A stretch of 64,000 bases of DNA from Neoarius graeffei. Lineage: Eukaryota; Chordata; Actinopteri; Siluriformes; Ariidae. The DNA lies in the NCBI RefSeq assembly GCF_027579695.1, contig NC_083578.1, forward strand, positions 124,001-188,000, given 5' to 3'. A model generated the notes under the pieces. That model did not search any database. It had not been told where the DNA came from and saw only the letters and a program-made list of their open reading frames with translations. How positions within the stretch are numbered: position 1 is the first letter of the stretch; each line of letters begins with the position of its first letter. The position numbers and the translations under genes are program-made. This document shows positions 1 through 38,890 of the stretch, piece by piece.

Positions 1-178
1 CCTAGCCTGCATGTCTCTGGACTGTGGGGGAAACCAGAGCACCCGGAGGAAACCCATGCAGACATGGGGAGAGCATGCAAACTCCACACAGAAAGGCCCT
101 CGCTGGCCGCTGGGCTTGAACCCAGGACCTTCTTGCTGTGAGGTGACAGTACTAACCACTACATCACTGTGCCGCCCA
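1..178 (-). mobile_element. tRNA-derived SINE, truncated by window edge
   Basis: Read on the minus strand this matches the two SINE copies at 39656-40038 and 40224-40613. The head sits near 178 and has a tRNA-like A box (GTAGTGGTTAG-like) and B box (GGTTCAAGCCC-like), followed by the conserved body. The tail lies left of the window. This is a Pol III type retroposon, not a tRNA gene. Confidence 0.8.
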
Positions 179-189
179 ATAGAAGAGTT

Positions 190-1330
190 CTAATATTTAA
201 TAGCCCTACCTTTAAATCAAAGGTGCTGACAGCAGCTGTACAGTCAGTATGATCTAATTTTATACTGATTAGGTTACTGGAACAAACTCTGAGTATTTCT
301 ATTTTTTTGTTTAGCTCTGGCAACAGACACAGTCTCAATGTAGTGGACCCTGAGTGATGACTCTGTGCAGCTAGTAGACAGTTGGTTTAGCCTGTTCATC
401 TGATCTCTGGCCTTGGCTCTGGATTGTCAGAAGTTAACTCGACCTGTTCTGAGACTATATGAGCTATGCTGCAAGAAATGAGAGCAGCACCTTCCTGAGC
501 AGGATGGATACGGTCCCAGCCTAACAGGCCAGCAGTGCCCTCAAAATTAGTCCAATTATCTATAAAGCCCACACTGTTTTCAGAGCACCACCTGGACAAC
601 CATCAGTTTAGCTACCATAACCTACTGTAAGCTATATCGCCACAGCGCATCGGGATGGGGCCACAGCATATTACAGCATCGGACATTGCCTTCGCTAATC
701 TATACACCTCTACAAAGATACTCCTCGTAACCTCAGACTGACAAAGGTGTATGTCATTAGCTTCTACATGGATAACTATCTTTGAGAACCTGTGCTTGCC
801 TAGAACCCTAAGATTACATGCTATGTCTAGTGCCCTGGCTTCCGGTATACACCTGACTAAAGCTGCTGGTGTCCCTAAAGGCCTAGCTAACTTCACGTGC
901 CGTATGATAGTCTCCTATAAACAGACCTCTTTCAGGCTTCTCAGCGGGTGCATCACTGAGGAGAGCAAACCTGTTCGACATGTGAAGCAGTGAGGAGTGG
1001 TGCTCCCATGAGCGAGCCTCAGCAGTCGCTTTGGCTCTACGCTTATGCCGCCGAGTCGTCACCCATTCACCCTGCTGTGAGGGCTCTAATGCCGGATTTG
1101 GGGGATTACTAACTCCACCTAGGGCATCCAGACTTGTGCAGTGCAGAAACTACACTGTTCTCATTCTCACTAGCCCTCTAAAGTCTGGATACGCACCTCC
1201 AAACCTGCAATCTTCTCTGTCAGAGAACTAACTAATCTGCACTCATCCCAAATAAAGCTGTCACTAGCAATGGAGGAAGAATGGCTAAACATCCTACACT
1301 CAGCACACTGAACAAGGTGAAGGTGTGCCA
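190..1330 (-). pseudogene. L2/CR1-like LINE 5' part, ORF1 with esterase-like domain, broken
   Basis: On the minus strand two open blocks (896-612 and 599-396) are separated by a stop. They carry the core and the C-terminal block (GLLGWDRIHP) of an SGNH-hydrolase-like domain; esterase-type ORF1 proteins are known in CR1/L2 LINEs. The same block is found in the long L2 at 19735-19956 (GLLGRDGIHPT). The stretch 1000-1330 reads, on the same strand, as the upstream part of ORF1 and 5' region, and 190-330 matches the region before the endonuclease start at 20100-20200. It is a 5' fragment without endonuclease or RT. No complete frame remains. Confidence 0.7.
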
Positions 1331-1518
1331 TGATGAATGGATTCACATACTGTTAATCAAAGATCTGTTGATATTAAAGCAGATCTGATGGGGATGGCCT
1401 CCACTTGCAGTCTTTACATGGGAGGAGGAAAAAAAAGAAAGCTTCTGGTCTTGGCGTTCATCAAATACTTTCATTCCATATTTTGTTCCATAATTACTCT
1501 CTTCCCAAATACTTTGGT

Positions 1519-1880
1519 GAACTTCTCACAAAGCGCGTCCAAATCTTTGCAGTTTGAACATTCTTGGGCCATGAATGCAACGTAAATCCACCTTCTGTCA
1601 TGTTGCTGCACCAGCCAGCAACACATCTATGTGGCATGGCGATAAATTAGCTCAAAATGGAGGATCAGAGTTGCAGTTAGCTCTGTGTTTTAGTATAGTG
1701 GAAATAGCCATGAGACCGATAGACTTCCTGCTGTGACGTTGTGGATGTCAAGGTCATTCACTCAGACCACTACCTATATGATAATCATATAGGTAGCGGT
1801 CTGAGTGAATGACCTTGACGTCCACAACGCCCAAGAATGTTCAAACTGCAAAGATTTGGACGCGCTTTGTGAGAAGTTCA
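1519..1880. repeat. Nested inverted repeat (foldback)
   Basis: Arms at about 1519-1569 and 1829-1880 are reverse complements over about 50 bases. Between them lies a second, almost loop-free inverted repeat, 1737-1782 against 1784-1829, with two mismatches in 46 bases. The outer arms encode the same short peptide (ECSNCKDLDALCEKF) on opposite strands, so part of an ORF was duplicated in inverted orientation. Confidence 0.85.
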
Positions 1881-1892
1881 TGGGCACATTGA

Positions 1893-2021
1893 GCAGCTAC
1901 GAAGTGGTCCCTCCTCTGCTCTGCACATTTTACTGAGGACTCGTACGAGACCTCTGATCTGTTGAGGAGCATTGGCTATAAGCCCGTATTGAAAGAGGAT
2001 GCAGTACCAACAATTAAATAA
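1893..2021 (+). pseudogene. THAP zinc-finger domain C-terminal relic
   Basis: The frame at 1893-2021 reads KWSLLCSAHFTEDSYE, then a segment ending LKEDAVPTIK before a TAA. The C..HF.ED pattern and the AVPT motif are signatures of the second half of a THAP domain (C2CH DNA-binding module found in P-element and Kolobok transposases and in host THAP genes). The first half is degraded: a stop precedes 1893 and the upstream sequence is part of the foldback. No transposase core follows. Probably a transposon relic; a decayed THAP gene fragment cannot be excluded. Confidence 0.6.
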
Positions 2022-2115
2022 AACTACAAGAAAAGGAAAGTATTTATTTTAACATTTTTTTAAAAGTAAGTTCAGTTGTACCAGTTCTCCCGGAGTGTGA
2101 GCCAAGGGTTGTTGG

Positions 2116-2215
2116 TAAAACCTGGGACGGAACGTGATGTGACATATTATCGCTCAGGCAGTGAACTCCCCACCGTTGCTGCTAAAACCAGTGACGTCCC
2201 GTCCCGGGTTTTAGT
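2116..2215. repeat. Imperfect inverted repeat
   Basis: About 20 bases at 2116-2135 (TAAAACCTGGGACGGAACGT) pair with 2194-2213 with only a few mismatches; flanking GCTCAGGCA/TGCCTGAGC segments extend the pairing. Downstream a short ATG frame (2261 onward) and a GTAAGC donor-like site near 2442 suggest the 5' end of a transposon or decayed gene that I do not recognise. Confidence 0.5.
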
Positions 2216-2461
2216 AATTGCCTGAGCTGAGCAGTAATGGCGGAGTACTCAGTATGGAGAAAATGGAGAATGAGTGGAGCAGCCGTCTGATTTCTCCGCT
2301 GGATATGCTCGCCTCAGTAGCAATATCTCACCCTTACGTGGAAGAAGTGAATGAATGGAGAACTGAATGAACAACTGAAAGTCAGATTGTTTTGAAACAA
2401 TCAGCCACAAGATCGGCCTTCAAGAACTGAGAACACAGACGGGTAAGCTCTGACTCAAATT

Positions 2462-3042
2462 TGGATATAAAACAACAAAAACAACATGTTTACTTGTATT
2501 TAGATTAATACATGTAACTTACATTGTGTGTTTAAGTTACCGGTATAAGATTATTTAATTTGCTTCAGAATGTGATTGTCTCAGTTCATCTGATTATTTA
2601 ATGAGCCTTTTATGTTTTATCAGTGAAAATGCATGCATGTACATTGCATAAGTTATAACACCCATCCTGTTTTAATGAGAGTCAACCCACAATCAATGAC
2701 GTCAAATAGTTGAGCAAGTCGGTAATGGTATTTCTTACTTTCACCGTAAATTTTTATTTATATATGACTTTGGTCTATACCTGTCAAAGGCGTCGGCCTT
2801 AAAACCAGTTCCCGCTGTGACGTCACGCACTTAGGGCTGGCTGGCTCAGCGGGACAGCTCGAATGCCAGCTTTGCAGTCGATTTTAACTCTCAAAAATAT
2901 ATATTGTTCCCATTTATGCAGCATACAAGAGTCAAGGATGGAGATACTATCCACTCAGAAATGTATTTAAAAATAAAGGTTCTGCGTATCTGCTTTCAAT
3001 GATTGATGTGAATTTAAGACAAAATTAACTGTTGGATTTTTA
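2462..3042. other. No gene recognised
   Basis: AT-rich sequence with no supported coding frame. It contains a perfect TGACGTCA palindrome at 2818-2825. The stretch 2790-2900 looks like further transposon relic, GC-richer than its surroundings, family not identified. Confidence 0.4.
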
Positions 3043-3270
3043 CCTCCACCAAGGAGGTTATGTTTTCGGTAGCGTTGGTTTGTTTGTTTGTCTGTTAGCA
3101 ACATTACGGAAAAAGTTATGAACGGATTGCTCTGAAAAATTTTCCAGAGGTGTGACTGGGCACAAGTAACAATCCATTAAATTTTGGCGGTGATCCGGAT
3201 CATCTTCTGGATCCCAGATTGTTTTAAAGAATTCTTGGCAGAGGTCTGCACTCTCAGTGCTTTTCTAGTT
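3043..3270. repeat. Dispersed repeat of the CCACCAAGGAGGTTATG type
   Basis: Begins near ACCTCCACCAAGGAGGTTAT, has a TTTG-rich stretch, then a segment ending near GGCAGAGGTCTGCACTCTC. I recognise the sequence as an abundant interspersed repeat seen in fish and other animals, but I cannot assign its class from this copy. No coding potential. Confidence 0.5.
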
Positions 3271-3779
3271 AAGCATTTATTTTGTTTTGTCCAACTCAAT
3301 CACAAAAGTGATATTTCAGGATTTTATTCAGGAAGTATATATTTTTATTTTATTATTATTATTGTGATATTTCCAAAGCCAGCAGGTTATTTTTTTTAAG
3401 ATACAATAGGCATGGTTTTCACATAAGTGAAAGAAATCTGAATCTTGCAAGGTGGCCAAAGTGTTAGTTTCCTATTGTTTTACTGGCACAAGGCATAGTA
3501 TATTCAAAATTGTGCTGCATTATCAGCATTTATGGTATCCGTGTGACCGATCGCATCGTCTCTCTGCAGATCTCCACATGTGGAAGTCACTGCGGTTAAA
3601 TCCACTGAGCAGCCACATTAGCCTTTAGCACAAATGGCATGAAAACACCCCAAAAAAAAGCACAATCAGCAAAACAGATTTGTCTATATATTTGAGGCCA
3701 ATCTCAAAATTCTATGAACCTCTCGTACTGGTGTGTGCACCATTATTGTGGTTTCCATGTAGCCAAACTGACCCATAAG
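3271..3779. other. No gene recognised
   Basis: AT-rich intergenic sequence between two repeats. I see no coding frame, tRNA-like structure or clear repeat boundary. Confidence 0.4.
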
Positions 3780-3781
3780 TA

Positions 3782-5386
3782 CAATCCCGATTCCAAAAAA
3801 GTTGGGACAAAGTACAAATTGTAAATAAAAACAGAATGCAATAATTTGCAAATCTCAAAAACTGATATAGTATTGACAATAGAACATAGACAACATATCA
3901 AATGTCAAAAGTGAGACATTTTGAAATTTCATGCCAAATATTGGCTCATTTGAAATTTCATGACAGCAACACATCTCAAAAAAGTTGGGACAGGGGCAAT
4001 AAGAGGCTGGAAAAGTTAAAGGTACAAAAAAGGAACAGCTGGAGGACCAAATTGCAACTCATTAGGTCAATTGGCAATAGGTCATTAACATGACTGGGTA
4101 TAAAAAGAGCATCTTGGAGTGGCAGCGGCTCTCAGAAGTAAAGATGGGAAGAGGATCACCAATCCCCCTAATTCTGCGCCGACAAATAGTGGAGCAATAT
4201 CAGAAAGGAGTTCAACAGTGTAAAATTGCAAAGAGTTTGAACATATCATCATCTACAGTGCATAATATCATCAAAAGATTCAGAGAATCTGGAAGAATCT
4301 CTGTGCGTAAGGGTCAAGGCCGGAAAACCATACCGGGTGCCCGTGATCTTCGGGCCTTTAGACGGCACTGCATCACATACAGGCATGCTTCTGTATTGGA
4401 AATCACAAAATGGGCTCAGGAATATTTCCAGAGAACATTATATGTGAACACAATTCACCGTGCCATCCGCCATTGCCAGCTAAAACTCTATAGTTCAAAG
4501 AAGCAGCTGTATCTAAACATGATCCAGAAGCGCAGACGTCTTCTCTGGGCCAAGGCTCATTTAAAATGGACTGTGGCAAAGTGGAAAACTGTTCTGTGGT
4601 CAGACAAATCAAAATTTGAAGTTCTTTATGGAAATCAGGGACGCCGTGTCATTCGGACTAAAGAGGAGAAGGACGACCTAAGTTGTTATCAGCGCTCAGT
4701 TCAGAAGCCTGCATCTCTGATGGTATGGGGTTGCATTAGTGCGTGTGGCATGGGCAGCTTACACATCTGGAAAGACACCATCAATGCTGAAAGGTATATC
4801 CAGGTTCTAGGGCAACATATGCTCCCATCCAGACGACGTCTCTTTCAGGGAAGACCTTGCATTTTCCAACATGACAATGCCAAACCACATACTGCATCAA
4901 TTACAGCATCATGGCTGCGTAGAAGAAGGGTCCGGGTACTGAACTGGCCAGCCTGCAGTCCAGATCTTTCACCCATAGAAAACATTTGGCGCATCATAAA
5001 ACGGAAGATACGACAAAAAAGACCTAAGACAGTTGGGCAACTAGAATCCTACATTAGACAAGAATGGGTTAACATTCCTATCCCTAAACTTGAGCAACTT
5101 GTCTCCTCAGTCCCCAGACGTTTACAGACTGTTGTAAAGAGAAAAGGAGATATCTCACAGTGGTAAACATGGCCTTGTCCCAACTTTTTTGAGATGTGTT
5201 GTTGTCATGAAATTTAAAATCACCTAATTTTTCTCTTTAAATGATACATTTTCTCAGTTTAAACATTTGATATGTCATCTATGTCCTATTCTGAATAAAA
5301 TATGGAATTTTGAAACTTCCACATCATTGCATTCCATTTTTATTTATAATTTGTACTTTGTCCCAACTTTTTTGGAATTGGGGTTG
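3782..5386 (+). mobile_element. Tc1-like DNA transposon, near-complete, copy 1
   Basis: Flanked by TA at 3780-3781 and 5387-5388. Long terminal inverted repeats start CAATCCCGATTCCAAAAAAG and end in its near complement. A second inner copy of the AAAAAAGTTGGGACA motif near 3978-3992 and its complement near 5178-5192 give the IR/DR arrangement typical of Tc1-like elements with two transposase-binding sites per end. The element is 1605 bases and carries one uninterrupted transposase frame. A second copy lies at 20507-22103. Confidence 0.92.
4144..5166 (+). CDS. Tc1-like transposase, intact frame
   Basis: Cut-and-paste transposase acting on the terminal repeats of its own element. I choose the ATG at 4144 ([20 protein letters not shown]), which gives 340 residues, the usual Tc1 length; the frame is open upstream to 4090. 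The N-terminal third has paired helix-turn-helix signatures ([20 protein letters not shown]) and a basic GRKT-type stretch. Catalytic residues are visible: D in [10 protein letters not shown] in FQHDNAKPH, and E in SPIENIW, with 34 residues between the second D and the E (DD34E). The C-terminus runs to the stop without frameshift. The acidic residue usual after the first D (DES) is DKS here; the effect is unknown. It is the only intact transposase frame in the window, so this copy may be recent. Confidence 0.85.
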   Translation: MGRGSPIPLILRRQIVEQYQKGVQQCKIAKSLNISSSTVHNIIKRFRESGRISVRKGQGRKTIPGARDLRAFRRHCITYRHASVLEITKWAQEYFQRTLYVNTIHRAIRHCQLKLYSSKKQLYLNMIQKRRRLLWAKAHLKWTVAKWKTVLWSDKSKFEVLYGNQGRRVIRTKEEKDDLSCYQRSVQKPASLMVWGCISACGMGSLHIWKDTINAERYIQVLGQHMLPSRRRLFQGRPCIFQHDNAKPHTASITASWLRRRRVRVLNWPACSPDLSPIENIWRIIKRKIRQKRPKTVGQLESYIRQEWVNIPIPKLEQLVSSVPRRLQTVVKRKGDISQW

Positions 5387-5388
5387 TA

Positions 5389-6215
5389 CACTGACCTCAA
5401 CAAAAAAAGTTTTGAGATACATTTTCCCCCCCCTCTCCAGGACTCCATAAAATCATGTATAGTAATCATAGGGAAAAAAATAAAAATACAAAATCAATAG
5501 ACAGTTATGGGGCAGGTCATCAACTATGTGCTGGGTGCAAGCCTTGGTTAGTAGGCAGTGATGGTTTGGTCTGAACTGCATGTACCCCGTGGACCCCTGC
5601 GTTGTTCTGCTGATAGTTTCACCAAGTATTCTTGTTCAAAAAAATGAAGGCAACATTCATCCTATTCCAGATCTGAGAAGACTAGATTGGTTTTGCAAGT
5701 CCTTCTTTTACACATACTGAAACTGTCAAATGTTCATGTGGTGTATTCGTGTCCTAGGAAAACTTCCATGTTTGTTGCCACCCCCAGAACACTGGTACTT
5801 CTTGAGGTGCACCTTGTTGGGACATAACAGTTCAAACTTCTGCCATTTAGCCTCTACAGCACTGCAGGCATTTTTGAGATTCTGATGGCCAGAGGTGTCA
5901 GGATTCTCCTATGCCTCCACCAATGAGCAGGTCAGTCTAGACATGTAAAACTTCACATTTTTTAACCTCAAGTTAAACCCTCTGGTGTTAAGACTCACTA
6001 ACACCAAAGAAATGAATGAAATTATAACCTTTAGGTTACTATAATGAACTTTTCGTCAGAGGTCCTGAGGCATGCATCAAGAAACTCCAATAGTCTTTCT
6101 ACCAATATCTGAGACTCTGTTACAGTAAGCCATAGGCAGAAAGACTTGCGATGAACTGAAATGTTTGTATTGTTTCCACTCTATTCACATATGGACTTGA
6201 GTTTGACAGTTATAA
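5389..6215. other. 3' flank of PRDM9-like copy A, no gene
   Basis: No supported coding frame. From about 6130 rightward the sequence aligns by eye with 50490-50800, the 3' flank of copy B (shared ACTTGYGATGAACTGAAATG), so the segmental duplication reaches at least this far. Confidence 0.5.
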
Positions 6216-6221
6216 TTTATT
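6216..6221 (-). promoter_or_regulatory. Candidate polyadenylation signal AATAAA of copy A
   Basis: AATAAA on the minus strand about 250 bases past the stop of the zinc-finger exon. The aligned position in copy B (near 50575) no longer has the hexamer. Position is plausible but no transcript evidence is available. Confidence 0.35.
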
Positions 6222-6471
6222 GCATCTCAATAGCTCTGTCTCAGTCTAATGCTACAGTACTACACTGATAAGTGTTGTAGTTAATGCATGTCTTGTGGAG
6301 TGATATCACAACTACTTAAGATCAAAAGAAGACATTGCCTTATTATTTTAAACATTATAAAAGATTACATATTTTGCCTTCCACAGAAAGTCAAGATTAA
6401 TAAAATCTTGATTAATAAAATGGAAAAAAAAGTTTAAAAATTACAGAATTTTCAGCCAAAACTAAACATGT

Positions 6472-34606
<28,135 letters not shown>

Positions 34607-34869
34607 AACAGCTCTAACCAGATAATAATAATAATAATGATGAAAATGAAAAGAAATGAGGACTATTTAAAGCTGCTCATCAACCTTTAAAATCAACAGT
34701 AACTCATTTTACTCTTAAAAGGTCAAGAAACAAAACATTGGAAAAAAACAGACTGTGTTTATCTGCTAGGTTAGTTTGCAAAATTTATACAAATTGTTTA
34801 TCTTGATTAGCTGGACGAAAAGAGTGACCTAGAACAAAATAAGATTATTTAAAAATAAACAGCACGAGA

Positions 34870-35460
34870 ACAGGACACTCTGGGTGTGTTCAAAACAGGG
34901 AAACCGTTGTCTCAGGAGTTGTTTAAAATAGAGGCATCAAGGGCAGTTCGAAACTGACCAAACTCTCATTTCCTGTCTTCTGAGATGCTTTCAGACTGTC
35001 TCCAGTTGAAGGCAACATCGACGCATCCTCAATGCTGCCTATTACCCATAAACCTGTGTAGCAGCTCCCTCAGGTAACAGAAAAAAAAGGCACATCAAAC
35101 TTCACAGAAAAGTGATTTAGTGTACAAATATATTATACACACACACACACATTATGTATATTAAAAAAAAAAAATTCACTTCAAATTTTGAAAAGTTACT
35201 GGGACAAACATTGTACTCTCTTATAACCCAGTGACTGTAACCCAATAAATCTGATATGATTTGTGAGACTACTGTTAACCAACTAGCTAACTCTTTGGTT
35301 AGTTTCACGTCGTGCTTCAATCACACATTACCGTAAATGCTGTCCTAAAAGGACGTTCCAAAAGAACGTCCTGAGAAGATGCCATCAGACAAAAGTCCTG
35401 CCTTATGAGACACTTGTCTCTTACAGATGCGAGGAAACAGCGACCTGTTTCGAATGCAGC
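34870..35460. repeat. MITE-like sequence with inverted termini
   Basis: Left segment GGTGTGTTCAAAACAGGG and the complement of the right segment (CATTCGAAACAGGTCGCTG) are similar; both are followed by a TGTCTCA-like motif. A TA dinucleotide repeat with ACAC lies near 35126-35155. Boundaries and class uncertain. Confidence 0.4.
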
Positions 35461-36710
35461 CTCTATTGTGGTGCCTCATTCACCGTGGCTTCAACGAGAT
35501 TTCAAAATAATTATTTTTAAAAAAAATTATGTGGCCCTCTAGCCTGACCTGCAAATACAGCATTTCCTAATAAAGGTATTTCACATTTTTTTCATTCAAT
35601 ACAATAAAGTGGTTCATTTCAAAGGTCATCTCTATAAAAGTACAAACAACCACACAGCACTGGAGGTTGCTCCCTCTCTGCCCCCCCTTCCAAAAAAAAA
35701 CAAAAACAATAATGACAGCTAGACAAACAGATCAGATCTGCACACTAAACTCTTCACTGCATCAGTGTGTCTGATTAAACTCATTAAGAGCTGGACAATT
35801 AAACACAGACAAAACACTGCGCTGGTGTTCCACAACTTTCTGCTCAAAATCATTACTTTAATGCGATTCTAAAAACTCTCTCCATGCAGGGAAACCTAAA
35901 CCGACATTATCTGTAAAAATGTTTTAGAAATTAAAAAAAGGGATTACTCCTCCAGTAGGTGGAAGGTTTAAGTTTGCAAACATTAAACGCATTGAAATAT
36001 ACACCATTAGGTTTGCCTCATCTAGTCCAGCTAATCATTTCTCACGACGGACCCTATTTTTAAAATATTGCATTTAAAAATATTTAAGCAAAACAAAGAT
36101 TATTTAAATACTTCAAACATCTCGCTAGGGCAGAATTACAAATCTCTCCTTATGATAAATAGCCCACAACAAAGGGTATGCACGACTCTATCTCATTTTG
36201 AATGTAGTGCACTAAACAGTGAAGTGGAGATCCATTTGGGATTCGGCCACACAGCCTCGGTTTAACGTACCTCAGGGTTTTAAAGCAGAAAGAGGTTTTA
36301 AATCCTCATAAATAGACACAATAACATTTTATTTTTAAATCCATCGAACTACAAAATTCTGTCAGAACTTATTTAAAGTGGTTATTAGCTCGATCTGCTA
36401 AAGCTGAGAACACTGTGCAGTGTTTTTCTTCTTCGGTATTTTCTAGCAGCTGGGTGCGTCCCCTTCTTCTTTGTGGAAACAAAAGCAGCTGGCATCCTTA
36501 AAAAGTTGCATTACTGCCATCTGCTGGTCAGATATACCCGATGGATCTTAGATTCTTCCGGATAGAAATTTAAATAAGTCAGCGACCTTGAAGTCCTTCA
36601 GCGCTGGTCATTATGCTTCCCAAGCTAAATCCTAACAGCCCCGCATTCACCTTCATACTTCTTGCATTCACATGGGACACGAGTTACAGTTTCCGGCCTT
36701 TACAGGGTAG
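35461..36710. other. No gene recognised
   Basis: Upstream of copy A. No supported coding frame. A TAGTGCACTAAACAGTGAAG-type MITE relic lies near 36205-36265. Any 5' UTR exon or promoter of copy A should be looked for here; I see no TATA or CpG-rich block that decides it. Confidence 0.4.
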
Positions 36711-38121
36711 TCACACTAGAGGCGGAATGAGCCGGAATGCCGTCGGAATGAAAATTCTTCGTATATTCCAGGATATTCAAAGTGCATTCTAAAAATTCTG
36801 ACTGCATTCCAAACATTCGGGCCCATTCTTGTGGCTGGCCCGAATGTTTTGCTCATGCTCAAAACATCCGAGGTGCATTAGAAGAGGAGAAATATCGAAC
36901 GGCATTCGAAGTGTATTTTAATCGCATTCTAAGTATTCTTACGGCATTTGAAACATTCTGATCGCATTCGAGGGAAAAATCGAAATGGCAAGCCACTTCA
37001 AATCCTGCCAGAATGTCCCGAATGTGCCTTGAATGAGCCGGAATGCACCTCGAGTGCATCTCGATTGCTGCCGGAATTTATTTCGATATTAAAATAGTTC
37101 AGCTGGAATGCACTTCGAATGCCATCTGAATATTTCGATTGCCACTCGAATACATCTCGAATGCAGTCGGAACATCCCGATTGGCCCTCGAATGAGCCCG
37201 GACGTGATTCAGAACACCACCGAATTGCATAAAAACGCAGCTAGCTGCCGCTGGAACTTCAGTCTGCATTGAGGAGTCGCCTGCTCAACATCAACCTTTT
37301 ATCCATTGTTTTAAAAAGTTTCCCAAGTTTCTCACGTCATGCCGCCAAGGAAGAAGGGAGCCAAGGTCAAGAACTCCACCACTGGCCGCGGCCATGGTCG
37401 GGTCTGATACCTTCTGGGTTTTCTTCTCCTAATGTTTCTTCTCCTAGCCTCCTCCATATCTCTTTCAAGCAGGTCTTGCTGGAGGACAGCAATCTGGAGC
37501 AAAGCAACATGGTCCAGGGGGTCCATACTCTATGGTGTGTGGGCTGAGACTGATGAAAATGCTAGATTCGGCAGTGTTTTATACCCTATCGGGGACCATT
37601 CTGGTGGCATTCTTGGTACACTCGGGACATTCATGTTACATTCTAAGCACATTCGAAGTACATTCTAAGCATTCGAGCTGCATTCTCTTTGAATTCTTAG
37701 ACGTTCAAAACATATTCGGTGGCTATTCCGGGAGTGTTCTGACTGCATTTGAGCTGAATTCGTACAGCATTCGAGGCACCTTCCAACCCGACTTCGGGTG
37801 GTATTCAGGCAGCAATCGAACTGCACTCGTACGGCATTCGAAGTGCATTCTTAATATTCCTACTGCATTCTAACAGCATTCTAGGTATTCCTACTGTGTT
37901 CCAACTACATTTGAACTGCATTCGAAAGCTAATACACCTGGAATGTGCAAGAATCATTCGAGGTGGGTTCGAAGCACATTCTAAGAATTCAAACGGCATT
38001 CTTACAAAGCTGTAAGAATGTTGGTCAGTTTGAAATTCCCGCCCGAATGTGGCACGAATTTTGAAAACATTTTCATTCCGGCTGGTTTTGCTTGATTCCT
38101 GCTAATTCTGAATAAGTGTGA
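36711..38121. mobile_element. Element with dense GAATG/CATTC subterminal arrays
   Basis: About 60 ATTC or GAAT cores, many in the contexts GCATTCGAA and GCATTCTAA, fill 36720-37220 and 37560-38090 in both orientations. The centre (37260-37540) is free of them. Termini are similar in inverted orientation: TCACACTAGAGGCGGAATGA on the left and TCACACTTATTCAGAATTAG as the complement of the right end. In the centre the minus strand 37526-37332 encodes a basic peptide (EEARRRNIRRRKPRRYQTRP) like the N-terminus of Harbinger-associated proteins. The CACT[A/T] ends with subterminal arrays also recall CACTA/EnSpm elements. Class undecided. Confidence 0.6.
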
Positions 38122-38199
38122 TGGGGGCTTTAGCAAAAGTCACACATCACAGGTAAGTATTTCTCCAACATGTGCAAGGTACTATTTAGGTGACTGTGT

Positions 38200-38890
38200 T
38201 CTGTTCTTTTCCAGACATTATAACCTCTTCTTTCCTACTTGATGCTCTACATTTTAGGACCCTGACTTTATCTTGTATTGAAAATGTCTGCCCTTTGATT
38301 GACTATTCCAGTATTGTTGCCATTCTAACTCCCTTCCCTTCTGATTTAGTTAGCTTGATTTTAGCATCCAGTCTTCTTTTTTTAGTAGTGTGTTTAACTG
38401 ACAGGTCAGCCCTTTCATTGCCCACAATGTCCATGTGGGCTGGGGACCACATGATGCTGATAGCAGAGTCCTATCTTATAATTTATGTGCAAGTCTTCAG
38501 TAGTTCATATACCAGATCTTGGTTATTAGTGAAAGTACCAAAATGGACACTTTGGAGAGCAGAGACAGAGTCACTGCATATCAATATTTTATTTATATTG
38601 GCCATAATAGTTGCATAAAGCACAACTGAATAGTCATTATGATAATCTGTCATTCAATTCACTCTCTCAGTTTTATACCTGGGGACAAATATTGCTGATC
38701 CTGTGGTGTTTAAAACTGGGTCTTCTGAGCCATCAGTAAAGTTCTAGACATAACCTAGGTACCTGCTTCCTATGTGCTGATAGAATTCACTTACTAGATC
38801 TATATTGTGGTTTCTTATTTTAGCTTCAGGAAGTGCATATCCAGGTTTGTTGGCAGTGACTGGACACTTTACCACCACCTACTGATGTAG
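38200..38890 (-). pseudogene. LINE-type RNase H domain relic
   Basis: On the minus strand the reading goes through DGSEDPVLNTTGSAIFVPRY, CSDSVSALQSVHFGTF, then IMWSPAHMDIVGNERADLSV. TDGS-like, DSxSAL and W.PAH..I.GNE.AD are RNase H motifs in the style of non-LTR elements (I, Tad and related clades). At least three in-frame stops are present. A 142-residue frame on the opposite strand (38190-38618) is its shadow. No RT or endonuclease was found next to it. Confidence 0.65.

Noticed and set aside
38190..38618. 142-residue plus-strand frame with hydrophobic stretches
   Set aside because: It is the antisense of the RNase H relic on the minus strand.
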